From: Manihot esculenta
Lineage: Eukaryota > Streptophyta > Magnoliopsida > Malpighiales > Euphorbiaceae
DNA length: 64,000 nt
NCBI RefSeq assembly: GCF_001659605.2
Contig: NC_035173.2
Coordinates: 12,282,757 to 12,346,756 of the forward strand
Reading direction: 5' to 3'
The notes beneath the pieces were generated by a model. The model was given only the letters and a program-made list of their open reading frames with translations. It did not search any database and had not been told where the DNA came from. Below are positions 23,618 through 36,058 of the stretch, piece after piece. The position numbers and the translations under genes are program-made. Each line of letters starts with the position of its first letter. The stretch's first letter is position 1.

Positions 23618-25984
23618 TGTAACGACCCCAAAATGGACCGTCACCGGCGCTAGGATTCAGGTCGGCTTAAGGCTGCCAAAACCCGTAGCAAGCCTGCTCT
23701 ACTCTCTGTGTACCTGTAAAACTCATACATGATCATACATTTTCTGTGAAAATAAAAACTCTTTTCTGAACCAAGGCTTAACCTGTGCATGCACTATCTC
23801 TGTACTCTGTACTCTGTATTCTGATACTCTGTACCCCAGACTAGAGCTTACTCTAGATGGGTTAACTCATACCTGTTAAGCCTGGTTTTCACATACAGGA
23901 AAACATATACATAGACAGATCATGTACAAAACATACATCACTAAGTCAAGCACATTACTTAATACACAACTATTACATCTCTTTCGTATTACATGTCCAC
24001 TCTACGCTAATACAGATCTCTTTACTCTTCTTGTACTCTGCTGGACTGTCCCTGTACACTGTACCTGCAAAACTGGGGTTAAGGGAGTGGGATGAGCTCT
24101 ATAGCCCAGTGAGTAGAACAGTAAAACATCTCAGTAAAACATGATCTCATGGAATGCGTCATAACACAGACAAGCCACATCAAGAGTAAACCTGTCACCA
24201 CATAGTCCCAGTAACTCTGTGCCAGGGCGTAGAATCGAGCACCTGGTCTTCCTGTCATATATGTATATGTGTATATAACACCTCTGTACTTACCATTGCC
24301 AGGGCGTAGTCAAAGGCTCCTGGACTTTGCTATACCTGCCAGGGCGTAGTCAAAGGCTCCTGGACGTTGCTATACCTGCTAGGGCATAGTCAAAGGCTCC
24401 TGGACTTTGCTATACCTGCCAGGGCGTAGTCAAAGGCTCCTGGACTTTGCTATACCTGCCAGGGCATAGTCAAAGGCTCCTGGACTTCCTGTCTGCGACT
24501 ATGGGATCATTCAGCATTTACCCACACCAACAAATAACGATGCAATGCAACATATTCGTGGATACTAATGCAAGCAACCTAAGGCATACTCATGATGCAT
24601 GGGATATGCTAAAACATTCCATTGTGCAAGTAAAAGCATTAAGTTTAGTTCCACTCACCTCTGGCTATCTGGACTGACTGACTCTGCAGGCTCTGAACCC
24701 TCTGGAGCAGTACTCAGTGCTGCTCTCTCTGGTTCCTCTGATCTGTACCTATACAGATGGACTCAAATGAGGGACCAAACAAGCATATGAATAACTCTAT
24801 TACACTCCCCAAGAATCCCCTTAAACTCACTCTAACATCCATGCAAAGCATGCAAAAGAAAGCTGGACAGAACACTTTCGGCGGCAGGTTCGGCGGCCGA
24901 AAGTCCTCTCCAGAGACGAAACTCAAGCACCTTCGGCGGCCGAATCTCAAGCTTCGGCAGCCGAACCCTTTCGGGGGCAAGTTTCGGGGGCCAAAAGGCA
25001 CTCCAGAGACGAAAGTCTCTAACCTTCGGCGGCCGAATCCCCCAAACAGAGCCGAACATTCAAAACTCGCGGGGGCAAGCTGTGGCAGCCTAAGCCACCA
25101 TGCAAGAGGTTCGGCGGCCGAATGAACCTTCGGCTGCCGAACCTGAGTTCATCCAGAACTCAGCCCCGACGGCAAACAAGCTCCTCCATCCCTTCAATCT
25201 CTCAAAACATGCACACGTCAACTCCTTAACACACATATACTCATGTATATGTACAAAGGGGTCCAAAACTACCTAAAAACCCCAACAAACACAGCAAACA
25301 GAACACATAATCATGCTTACAAGCTAAACCATCAAAAACACCCTTTGTCACCTAAGCATGCATCTCTACCCAAACCTGCATAAAACTTCTGTAAAACAGG
25401 AAAACATGTTCAAGATCTTCACTTACCTCCTGTAAACAAGAAGATGACCGATCTGAACAAAGAAAATGGATCAACTTCTCTTCAAACTCATAAACACTCA
25501 AACCTAAGCTTTTTCACTTCAAAACCTTCAAAAACCTTTTGAACACCAACACACACTCTGCATGAGCTGGGCTTGCAAATAAAGCATGGGAGACGTGGCC
25601 AATCTGCTGGACAGGGTTTGGAGCCAACACCTATCCAAAATGCTGACTAAGGAATGCTCAATAGTTGGATAACCAACTCAGCTTCGGCTGCCGAATCGCA
25701 TGCAAAACCATGCAACATTCGGGGGCCGAACCTGACCTGCGGAAGCCGAACATTGGGCACTTTCGGCGGCCGAACTTACCTTCGGCGGCCGAACTTGGCA
25801 ACAGTCTCCATAGACTTTTCTCTTCCACCAACCTCAACCCAACTCAAATCAATTCAACTAAAAACCTGAAAACACATCATAACACTGTAGTAAAACATAA
25901 ATCCTACCCTTCTATAGAATTCCGACACCCCGGATTCCACCGGCCGACAGGCATTCCGGTGCCGAATTCTAGCCGGGTATTACA
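23618..25984 (-). repeat. 3' LTR of element B (2367 bp)
   Basis: On the plus strand it reads TGTAACGACCCC...GGGTATTACA, the reverse of the family's LTR. It has five 40-bp minisatellite units (about 24300-24485; core TGCCAGGGCGTAG) and clusters of TTCGGCGGCCGAA words (about 24880-25140 and 25680-25795). It differs from the 5' LTR at scattered single bases, so B is older than C. Confidence 0.93.
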
Positions 25985-26025
25985 TTCTCCCCCCCTTAAA
26001 AACATTTGTCCTCGAATGATTCTAA
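25985..26025 (-). promoter_or_regulatory. Polypurine tract of element B
   Basis: The minus strand carries AAGGGGGGGAGAA directly before the 3' LTR. The upstream inverted repeat seen in A, C and D is present but degenerate (CATTCGAGGACAAATG). Confidence 0.75.
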
Positions 26026-26058
26026 AACAAATAACACATGAAACGGAGGAAACTAACC

Positions 26059-29000
26059 TCAAAACAAATATGGATACTGCTGGAGCATAGACTCCCGCGT
26101 CTCCCAGGTGCACTCTTCTAGGTTATGGTGGTTCCATAGAACTTTCACCATCGGAATCTCCTTGTTCCTTAGCTGTCTGATCTGCGTGTCTAAAATCCGC
26201 ACTGGCTGCTCTATATAGTTGAGATCTGTATGAATCTCCACCTCAGGCTCACTCAAAACCTGATTCGGATCTGACACAAACTGCCGTAGCATAGAAACAT
26301 GAAATACCGGGTGAATTCTCTCCATAGAAGTAGGTAAATCCAGCTTATACGACACATTTCCAATCCTCTGCAAAATCTCAAAGGGTCCAATGTACCGTGG
26401 AGCTAACTTACCCTTCTTCCCAAAACGAACCACTCCTTTCATTGGAGACACTTTCAGCAATACCATACTACCCTCCTGAAACTCTAACTGTTTTCTACGA
26501 ACGTCTGCATAACTTTTCTGTCTACTCTAAGCTGTTCTGATTCTCTCTCTGATTATGGGCACCACTCTACTGGTAATCTCTACTAACTCTGGCCCTGCAA
26601 GAGCCTTCTCTCCTATCTCTTCCCAACAAACAGGGGATCTGCACTTCCTCCCATACAAAGCTTCATAAGGAGCCATTCCTATGCTAGCATGATGGCTGTT
26701 ATTGTAGGCAAACTCCACCAAAGGTAGATGCTGCTGCCAAGAACCGCCAAAGTCTAACACACACAGTCGAAGCATATCCTCGATGGTCTGGATGGTCCTC
26801 TCTGACTGTCCATCAGTCTGTGGGTGGAAAGCAGTGCTAAACTCTAATCTCGTGCCCAATGCACTCTGCAGACTTCGCCAAAAGCGGGAGGTAAACTGAG
26901 GTCCTCTATCTGAGACTATCGATACTGGAACACCATGTAATCTCACTATGTCATCCAAATATACCTGTGCCAACTTATCCACAGAATAGTTACTCCGAAC
27001 TGGAAGAAAATGAGCAGATTTCGTGAGTCTGTCCACAATCACCCATATAGAGTCTATCCTGTTGGACGTAGCTGGTAAACCCACTACAAAATCCATGGCT
27101 ATGTTCTCCCATTTCCACTCTGGAATCGGCAATGGGTTAAGCATTCCGGCTGGTTTCTGATGCTCTAGTTTCACCCTCTGGCACACTTCACAAGCTGTCA
27201 CAAACTGCGCCACTTCTTTCTTCATGGCTGGCCACCAATAGACCCTTTTCAGATCCTGATACATCTTGGTGGCTCCTGGGTGCACACTATACCTCGCATT
27301 ATGAGCTTCCCTCATAATGTCTTCCTTCACACTGCTCTTATCTGGTACACAAAGTCGACTTCCATAGCGAAGGATCCCTTTGTGATCAAATCTAAACTCT
27401 GCACTGTTGCCTGACTGAACAGTCCTGGCAATTGTCATCAACTCAGGGTCCTCATGCTGTCTCTGAGCTATCTGCTCCAGAAACACAGGTGTCACTCTCA
27501 TATGTGCTATCAATGCACCTGTACCAGACAACTCTAGCTGTAATCCCTCTTTCTAAGAGCTTGTAAAGCTCCATCACAACTGATCACCGCTCTGCTGCTA
27601 TATGGGATAAACTGCCTAGTGACTTCCGGCTCAGGGCGTCTGCCACAACATTCGCCTTACCCGGATGATACTGGATCTTACAATCATAATCACTGAGCAA
27701 TTCTACCCATCTCCTCTGCCTCAAATTCAGCTCTCTCTGACTCAAGATGTACTGTAAACTCTTGTGATCAGTGAAGATCTCGCATTTAACTCCGTAGAGG
27801 TAATGCCGCCACATCTTAAGGGCAAAGATAACTGCTGCCATCTCTAGGTCATGGGTAGGGTAATTCAACTCGTGCTTCTTCAACTGTCTAGAAGCATAAG
27901 CTATCACCCTAGCACTCTGCATCAATACACAACCCAATCCTACTCGAGATGCATCACAGAACACTGTGAAATCCTCATTACTCACAGGCAGAGCTAACAC
28001 TGGTGCTGTGGTCAATCTCCGCTTGAGCTCCTCAAAGCTCTCCTTGCACTGGTCTGACCAGACAAACTTCTGGTTCTTCTGAGTCAGTTTGGTCATAGGA
28101 GCTGCTATCTTTGAGAAGTTCTGAACGAACCTCCTGTAGTAACCTGCCAGTCCCAGAAAGCTTTTAATCTCAGTCACTGTCGTGGGTCTGGGCCAGTTAA
28201 CTACAGCCTCTATCTTCTTGGGGTCTACCTCAATACCCTCTGCTGATACCACATGTCCCAAGAAGGCAATGCTCCTTAACCAAAACTCACACTTCGAGAA
28301 CTTGGCATACAAACCATGCTCTCTCAGTGTCTGCAGAACTATCCTCAGATGCTGGGCATGCTCCTCTGCATCTCTAGAATACACTAAAATATCATCGATG
28401 AAAACAATGACAAAGTGATCCAGAAACTCACTGAAAACTCTGTTCATGAGATCCATGAATGCTGCAGGGGCGTTAGTCAACCCGAACGGCATCACTAAGA
28501 ACTCATAATGCCCATATCTGGTCCTGAAAGCTGTCGTAGGCACATCTGCCTCTCTGACTCTTAACTGATGATACCCGGATCTCAGATCTATTTTCGAGAA
28601 ACAACCTGCTCCAGCTAGCTGGTCAAATAGATCATCAATCCTAGGTAGAGGATACCTATTCTTGATAGTGACCTTGTTCAACTGTCTGTAGTCGATACAA
28701 AGTCTGAGGGATCCATCCTTCTTTCTGACAAAAAGCACTGGAGCACCCCAAGGTGAGGTACTAGGGCGGATGAAACCCTTATCTACCAAGTCCTGCAACT
28801 GCTCTTTTAACTCTTTTAACTCTGCTGGTGCCATCCTGTAGGGAGGAATAGAGATAGGTCTGGTACCTGGCAGCAATTCAATTTCAAACCCTATTTCCCT
28901 ATCAGGTGGGAGTCCTGGTAAATCGTTTGGGAACACATCGAGAAACTCTCAGACTACTGGTACGGTGGCTGGTTCCCTAACATGACTGTCTAGCTCTCGC

Positions 29001-30970
29001 ACATGAGCGAGAAACCCCTGACAACCCCTCCTAAGCAAACGACGAGCCTGAAGGGCTGAAATCATACCTCTGGGTGTACCTCTCCTGTCTCCTCTGAAGA
29101 CACACTCTGACCCATCCTGGTCTCTGAGACTCACTAGCTTCTCTCTACAGTCCAAAGTAGCACTATATGTAGATAATCAATCCATCCCTAGAATGACATC
29201 AAAATCCGTCAAATCTAGAACCACAAGGTCAGCTGGAAGGTATCTACCCTCTATAAACACTGGACTGAAACGACAGACTGACACTGCCACTGATGGGTCA
29301 CATTTAGGTCCACTGACCCAGAGAGGATACTCTAACTCAGAACTGATCAAACCCAATCTCTCTATGGCTCTCGAAGCAATAAAGGAATGAGAAGCACCGG
29401 GGTCCATCAAAGCATACACATCTGAACACCCAATGATGAGATTACCTGACACCACTGTGTTCGACATGTTAGCCTCCTCCTGTGTCACTGTGAAAATCCG
29501 TGCTGGGGCTACCGGATTTCCACCTCGAGAACCTGCTGCTGAAGTAGAGGCTGCCCCTTTCCCTCTACCTCTGCCACTACTCTGAGGCATGACTGGAGCT
29601 GCTGGCTGTACAACTGGCTGTACCACACTGCCTGAACTCATCTGCTGGGATGGTGCAAATGTCACCTAAGGACAATGCCGAGCAATATGCCCTTCCTGTC
29701 CACAGCGAAAACAAGCTGTAGATCTCAACTGACAAACTCCTCCATGTGGTTTTCCGCATCTTCTGCAGATTGGAGCTGTGCCAGAGCTTGAGCCACTACC
29801 TATTCCCAGACCTGACTTCACTTTACTCCAGAACTTATTCTTTGTTCCTTTTGCTCTGTCCCATCTCTTACTGCCTGAAGTGCCTGCACTGGGGGCCTTA
29901 GAACCCGAAGCCTGTGCCTTTGACTATTTCTGAATATTGGCACTAGCTTCCATTTTCCTGGCTGCGTCCACTATGGTGTGGAAACTCTCCTTTTCTGCTG
30001 GAAGAATCAAGGAAGCATACCTAGGATGCAATCTCATAGTATATCTCCTTGCCTTCTTCTGATCAGTATCATAGGCTTGACCCACGTACTGAAGCAAATC
30101 CAGGAACTTATCTGTGAATTCATTAACACTCATCTCATCTGTCTGTCTCAACTGTTCGAACTCTATTACTTTCATCTCCCTGGAACTGTCAGGAAAAGCC
30201 CACCCGGCAAACTCATTGGCGAACTCTCCCCATGACATGCTGTCCATTCTAGGCTCCACATAATTCTTAAACCATTCTCTGGCTTTCTTGCATTTTAATG
30301 TGAAACCTGCCATCTCAATGGCTCTCCTATCATCAGCTCCCAATTCACTGGTTATCATCCGAACTGCTCTGAGGTAATCAAATGGATCATCTCCCGTGTT
30401 GTATTTAGGAGCATCCAATTTCAAGTACTCCGTCATTTGTACTTTACCTCCAGATGAGCTAGGTTGATGTCTGTCAACAACAGGGGCTACTGGTTCTGGT
30501 GGTGGTACTGGTTCATTTGGCTCTGGGTGTGCTGCACTTGGATGGGTAGGGGACGATGGATACATAGGATATGGTGGATAGTAAGGAGGATAAGGCATGT
30601 AGGGCATGTAAGGAGGATATGGAACAAAACTCGAGTAATCCGACATACCTTCCATCGGATACTCTGGGTAGCCAAAACCTGAGGTCTGAGCACCTCCCTG
30701 CGACTCTCCCATACCTTCCTCAAAACTGCCTCTACCCATGCTGTCATCTCTCGACTGATCAATCTCCATAGCTTCCCTCCTTTCCTCTGATCTTTCTCCC
30801 CTAGCTGTTCCTCTTCTGCTCTCGTCGACAGACCTTCTAGGGTCTATTGACGTACCTTTCCTGCTAGATCTCTGCGACCTTGCCCTTGGCAATGCAGGAG
30901 GACGAGCAGCTGGTCTCTCATTCTCTGGTGGGACTCCAGTCAATCGAGCTGATCGACGAGTTCCTCTCAT
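26059..30970 (-). pseudogene. Element B gag-pol, several stop codons
   Basis: Start chosen at the ATG at 30970 ([10 protein letters not shown]), the start shared with C and D. Order: proline/tyrosine-rich N-terminal Gag, Gag core (AREWFKNYV), zinc knuckle CFRCGQEGHIARHC (about 29680-29720), protease ([10 protein letters not shown]), RT (FIDDILVYS), RNase H, integrase (SDRGPQF), tail ending at 26059. The frame is cut by stops near 29926 (after ANIQK), 29666 (within the knuckle tail), 29174 (GMD*LST), 28946 (VPVV*EFLD), 27582 and 26526. A 1-bp insertion near 27555 also shifts it. At least two stops are simple transitions of Trp or Arg codons. It cannot encode a full polyprotein. Confidence 0.9.
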
Positions 30971-31175
30971 CTTTACTCTCTGGAAACACAACAGATAAAA
31001 TCACACTTTAGCTCATAAACAGCACATAGCAATAAAGCACATGCATAACTCATGGCATGAAACAGATAGGACTCAAGACCCTATCCTAGTGGACATGATT
31101 TCCTATTGTGCTTGACCACTTTTACCCTCTATGAGCCCGACACTATCTCTATAGGTCCGATCATGTGAACCTAGG

Positions 31176-31187
31176 GCTCTGATACCA
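31176..31187 (-). promoter_or_regulatory. Primer-binding site of element B (tRNA-Met)
   Basis: The minus strand reads TGGTATCAGAGC, complementary to the 3' end of initiator tRNA-Met, three bases from the 5' LTR edge at 31191. Confidence 0.85.
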
Positions 31188-31190
31188 ATC

Positions 31191-33415
31191 TGTAACGACC
31201 CCAAAATGGACCGTCACCGGCGCTAGGATTCAGGTCGGCTTAAGGCCGCCAAAACCCGTAGCAAGCCTGCTCTACTCTCTGTGTACCTGTAAAACTCATA
31301 CATGATCATACATTTACTGTGAAAATAAAAACTCTTTTCTGAACCAAGGCTTAACCTGTGCATGCACTATCTCTGTACTCTGTACTCTGTATTCTGATAC
31401 TCTGTACCCCAGGCTAGAGCTTACTCTAGATGGGTTAACTCATACCTGTTAAGCCTGGTTTTCACATACAGGAAAACATATACATAGACAGATCATGTAC
31501 AAAACATACATCACTAAGTCAAGCACATTACTTAATACACAACTATTACATCTCTTTCGTATTACATGTCCACTCTACGCTAATACAGATCTCTTTACTC
31601 TTCCTGTACTCTGCTGGACTGTCCCTGTACACTGTACCTGCAAAACTGGGGTTAAGGGAGTGGGATGAGCTCTATAGCCCAGTGAGTAGAACAGTAAAAC
31701 ATCTCAGTAAAACATGATCTCATGGAATGCGTCATAACACAGACAAGCCACATCAAGAGTAAACCTGTCACCACATAGTCCCAGTAACTCTGTGCCAGGG
31801 CGTAGAATCGAGCACCTGGTCTTCCTGTCATATATGTATATGTGTATATAACACCTCTGTACTTACCATTGCCAGGGCGTAGTCAAAGGCTCCTGGACTT
31901 TGCTATACTTGCCAGGGCGTAGTCAAAGGCTCATGGACATTGCTATACCTGCCAGGGCGTAGTCAAAGGCTCCTGGACTTTGCTATACCTGCCAGGGCGT
32001 AGTCAAAGGCTCCTGGACTTTGCTATACCTGCCAGGGCGTAGTCAAAGGCTCCTGGACTTCCTTTCTGCGACTATGGGATCATTCAGCATTTACCCACAC
32101 CAACAAATAACGATGCAATGCAACATATTCGTGGATACTAATGCAAGCAACCTAAGGCATACTCATGATGCATGAGATATGCTAAAACATTCCATTGTGC
32201 AAGTAAAAGCATTAAGTTTAGTTCTACTCACCTCTGGCTATCTGGACTGACTGACTCTGCAGGCTCTGAACCCTTTGGAGCAGTACTCAGTGCTGCTCTC
32301 TCTGGTTCCTCTGATCTGTACCTATACAGATGGACTCAAATGAGGGACCAAATAAGCATATGAATAACTCTATTACACTCCCCAAGAATCCCCTTAAACT
32401 CACTCTAACATCCATGCAAAGCATGCAAAAGAAAGCTGGACAGAACACTTTCGGCGGTAGGTTCGGCGGCCGAAAGTCCTCTCCAGAGACGAAACTCAAG
32501 CACCTTCGGCGGCCGAATCTCAAGCTTCGGCAGCCGAACCCTTTCGGGGGCAAGTTTCGGGGCCAAAAGGCACTCCAAAGACGAAAGTCTCTAACCTTCG
32601 GCGGCACCTTCGGCGGCCGAATCCCCCAAACAGAGCCGAACATTCAAAACTCGCGGGGGCAAGCTGTGGCAGCCTAAGCCACCATGCAAGAGGTTCGGCG
32701 GCCGAATGAACCTTCGGCTGCCGAACCTGAGTTCATCCAGAACTCAGCCCCGACGGCAAACAAGCTCCTCCATCCCTTCAATCTCTCAAAACATGCACAC
32801 GTCAACTCCTTAACACACATATACTCATGTATATGTACAAAGGGGTCCAAAACTACCTAAAAACCCCAACAAACACAGCAAACAGAACACATAATCATGC
32901 TTACAAGCTAAACCATCAAAAACACCCTTTGTCACCTAAGCATGCATCTCTACCCAAACCTGCATAAAACTTATGTAAAACAGGAAAACATGTTCAAGAT
33001 CTTCACTTACCTCCTGTAAACAAGAAGATGACCGATCTGAACAAAGAAAATGGATCAACTTCTCTTCAAACTCATAAACACTCAAACCTAAGCTTTTTCA
33101 CTTCAAAACCTTCAAAAACCTTTTGAACACCAACACACACTCTGCATGAGCTGGGCTTGCAAATAAAGCATGGGAGACGTGGCCAATCTGCTGGACAGGG
33201 TTTGAAGCCAACACCTGTCCAAAATGCTGACTAAGGAATGCTCAATAGTTGGCTAACCAACTCAGCTTCGGCTGCCGAATCGCATGCAAAACCATGCAAC
33301 ATTCGGGGGCCGAACCTGACCTACGGAAGCCGAACATTGGGCACTTTCGGCGGCCGAACTTACCTTCGGCGGCCGAACTTGGCAACAGTCTCCATAGAAT
33401 TTTCTCTTCCACCAA
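31191..33415 (-). repeat. 5' LTR of element B, first part
   Basis: Near-identical to 23618-25830 with the same five minisatellite units. It is cut at CCACCAA by element C; the remaining 153 bp continue at 43627-43779. Confidence 0.93.
33411..33415. repeat. Target-site duplication of element C, left (ACCAA)
   Basis: ACCAA here and at 43622-43626 flank element C. The uninterrupted LTR copy at about 25827 reads CTTCCACCAACCTC, confirming a single original ACCAA. Confidence 0.95.
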
Positions 33416-35819
33416 TGTAATACCCGGCTAGACTCCGGTATCGGAATTCCTACCTTCCGGTGGAATTTCGGATGTCGGGAACTTCTAGAAGGGTAAAGAC
33501 ATGTTTTATAAAATGTTTTCATGATTTTAATGGTTTTAAAGTATGAAACTAAATGAGTTTATGCATGAAAATAGCATTGGAGTAAAACCCAGGTTCGGCC
33601 GCCGAAAGTCAAGTTCGGCCGCCGAACATGCATGCGTTTTGGAGGCACGTTAGGCCCCCGAAAGCATGAGTTAGGGAAGTTCAGGTTCGGCCGCCGAAAG
33701 TAAAGTTCGGCCGCCGAACATTTGCATGGATGCGGAGGCACATTCGGCCCCCGAACGTGGCCTGGCCAGCCACCTATAAAAGAGTCCCTTAGCCGAAAAT
33801 GGGCGAGCTTTTTCTCCCCATTTCGGCCAAGGTGAGCATTCCGCCATCCTTCTCCAATCTTGAGTTTTTCCTTCCTTTTTCCATGATCTTTACAAGTTTA
33901 TAACTTTGGTTTTGAAGATCTTTGAGCTTAGAACGAGTTTTGGAGCTTGGAGACCAAAAGTTGAAACTTCTCCCATCTCCAAGTTTAGATCTCCTCAACC
34001 CTCGATCTTCAAGAGGTAAGAGCCGATCTTAAGCTCCTCATGTGTTTTAAGTAAGTTTTAAGTGATTTTATGGGGTAGAATGGCATGTATAGGGTTGTAT
34101 GAGTTTTTAAGCAAATGTTAGGTTTTAAGTGATTTATGAACAATGTATGATGTTTGAGTATGCTTGAAGTGTTGTAGTTGGGGTATTTGATGTTTTGAGG
34201 CCCCTAGGAACTTGTATGCATGATTTGGGTGAAGTATATGCATGATGTGAGAGTTGGGAGGCAAATGTGCATTTAGGAGCCAAAGTTTCTGCCCTTTGGC
34301 AGAAACCAGGTTCGGCAGCCGAAGGCACTTTCGGCCGCCGAACATGGCTTGAGAGGCAGCTTTAGGCTGCCGAAGCTTGCCCCCGAAAGTTGGAGTTTCG
34401 GCTCTGTCCGAGACTTTCGGCCGCCGAAGGTGCCGCCGAACATGCATGAGTTTCGTCTCTGTCTGGGAGTTTCGGCCGCCGAAGGTGCCGCCGAACCTGC
34501 CTGACTTTCGTCTCTGGAGGGACTTTCGGCCGCCGAAGGCGCCGCCGAAAGTGCCCTGTCCAGCCTTTTCTTGCATGCTTCCTAGGAGTGTTTTGAGGTG
34601 TTTTTAGGAGGTTTTTGGGGGTATGTTTAGAGTTATGTTCTTGTTGTTTGGTGCCTCATTTGAGTCCACCTGTGTAGGTTCGGACCCGAGGAACCGAGAC
34701 CCCCGGTTGTGAGATAGTCGTTCCGAGTTCGTTGTTACAGCTTCAGTCACCAGGTGAGTGGAACAACTCCTTAAGTTTTAAAGTAAATGAATAAATGAAT
34801 AAATGAATGAATCATAAAGCATTGCCCATGCATCATTATGCCATGCAATATTTCAGGATGTTTGCATTAGAATTCACGAATATGCTGCATTGCATAAATT
34901 GATGTTGATGTGGATGGTTGTTGGGTGATCCATAGTCCTCTGATGATATGTTATGATGATATGTATGGAAGACCAGCGAGGCCCATTCTACGCCCCTGGC
35001 ACTATGAAAGAGAAAGACCAGCGAGGCCCATTCTACGCCCCTGGCATTTGGAATGTTATGATATGTAAGAGAAAGACCAGTGAGGCCCATTCTACGCCCC
35101 TGGCATTTGGAGATGTTGAGGACTAATGGTGACAATACCATCCTTTATGTGATTAGCTGTGATGTGTTGCATTTCATGAAAGCATGAATAAGAAAAAAAA
35201 AAAGTTAATAATAATAATATACCTAAAAATGGAGGAACTATAATAATAATAAAATGAATAATAATATACCTAAAAAGGGTGGAATTAAAGCAAATATTTT
35301 TAGTTTCCGCTCATTGGGCTTTATAGCTCACCCCCTCTCCCCTAACCCCAGTCTTGCAGGTGCAGAGTAGCTAGAGGAGTCAACAGAGTAAGAGAAGTTT
35401 ATGTAATAGCTTAGCTGTGGACATGGTTTGTTGGTAATGTATAAGTATGAGATGTAATGTAAGTTTGATAATGTGCTTGACTAGAGTCTGTTGTATTCCC
35501 TGTACACATGGTCTTGTATGAGATATAATGTTTTTATGATGATTATGTAATCCAAGCCTATGTTATGTTATGTTACCCCATTGGAATATTTGATGAGGAC
35601 TCCAATGAGAGGTTTATGTTATGTTTGTGCATGCACAGGCTAGGCTTGGCAAAGAAATGTTTGAATGAAAGAAAAGTTTTTAATTTTTATGTATGCTGTT
35701 GACCATGTATGGGATTAAACAGGTTCACAGGATGTATGTTTGGCTTGCTACGGGTCCCGGCGGCCTTAAGCCGATCTGGATCCTAGCGCCGGTGGCGGCC
35801 TGATTTTCGGGTCGTTACA
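33416..35819 (+). repeat. 5' LTR of element C (2404 bp)
   Basis: TGTAATACCC...GTCGTTACA. TATAAAAG lies at 33775-33782, with GCCGCC clusters at about 33590-33760 and 34305-34560. Three units of the minisatellite GACCAGCGAGGCCC (about 34970-35105) are present. Confidence 0.95.
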
Positions 35820-35822
35820 GAG

Positions 35823-35835
35823 TGGTATCAGAGCC
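35823..35835 (+). promoter_or_regulatory. Primer-binding site of element C (tRNA-Met)
   Basis: TGGTATCAGAGCC lies three bases after the 5' LTR and matches the 3' end of initiator tRNA-Met. Confidence 0.88.
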
Positions 35836-36058
35836 CTAGGTTCATATGGTCGGACCTAGAGTGTCGGGCTCATAGATGTGATAGAAAGTCAAGCACAATA
35901 GGAAATCATGTCCACTAGGATAGGATGTAGAGTCCTGTCTAGAATGAAAGTATGATATGCCATGAGATATGCTATGTATATGATGTGGGTTCATGTGTTT
36001 CCACATGAACCATTGGATGCTAATGTTTTGTTATCTGTGCTGTTTTTCAGTAAACAGA

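Noticed and set aside
24300..24485. Regular 40-bp repeats resembling a CRISPR array
   Set aside because: The whole 40 bp is repeated without unique spacers, inside a plant LTR.
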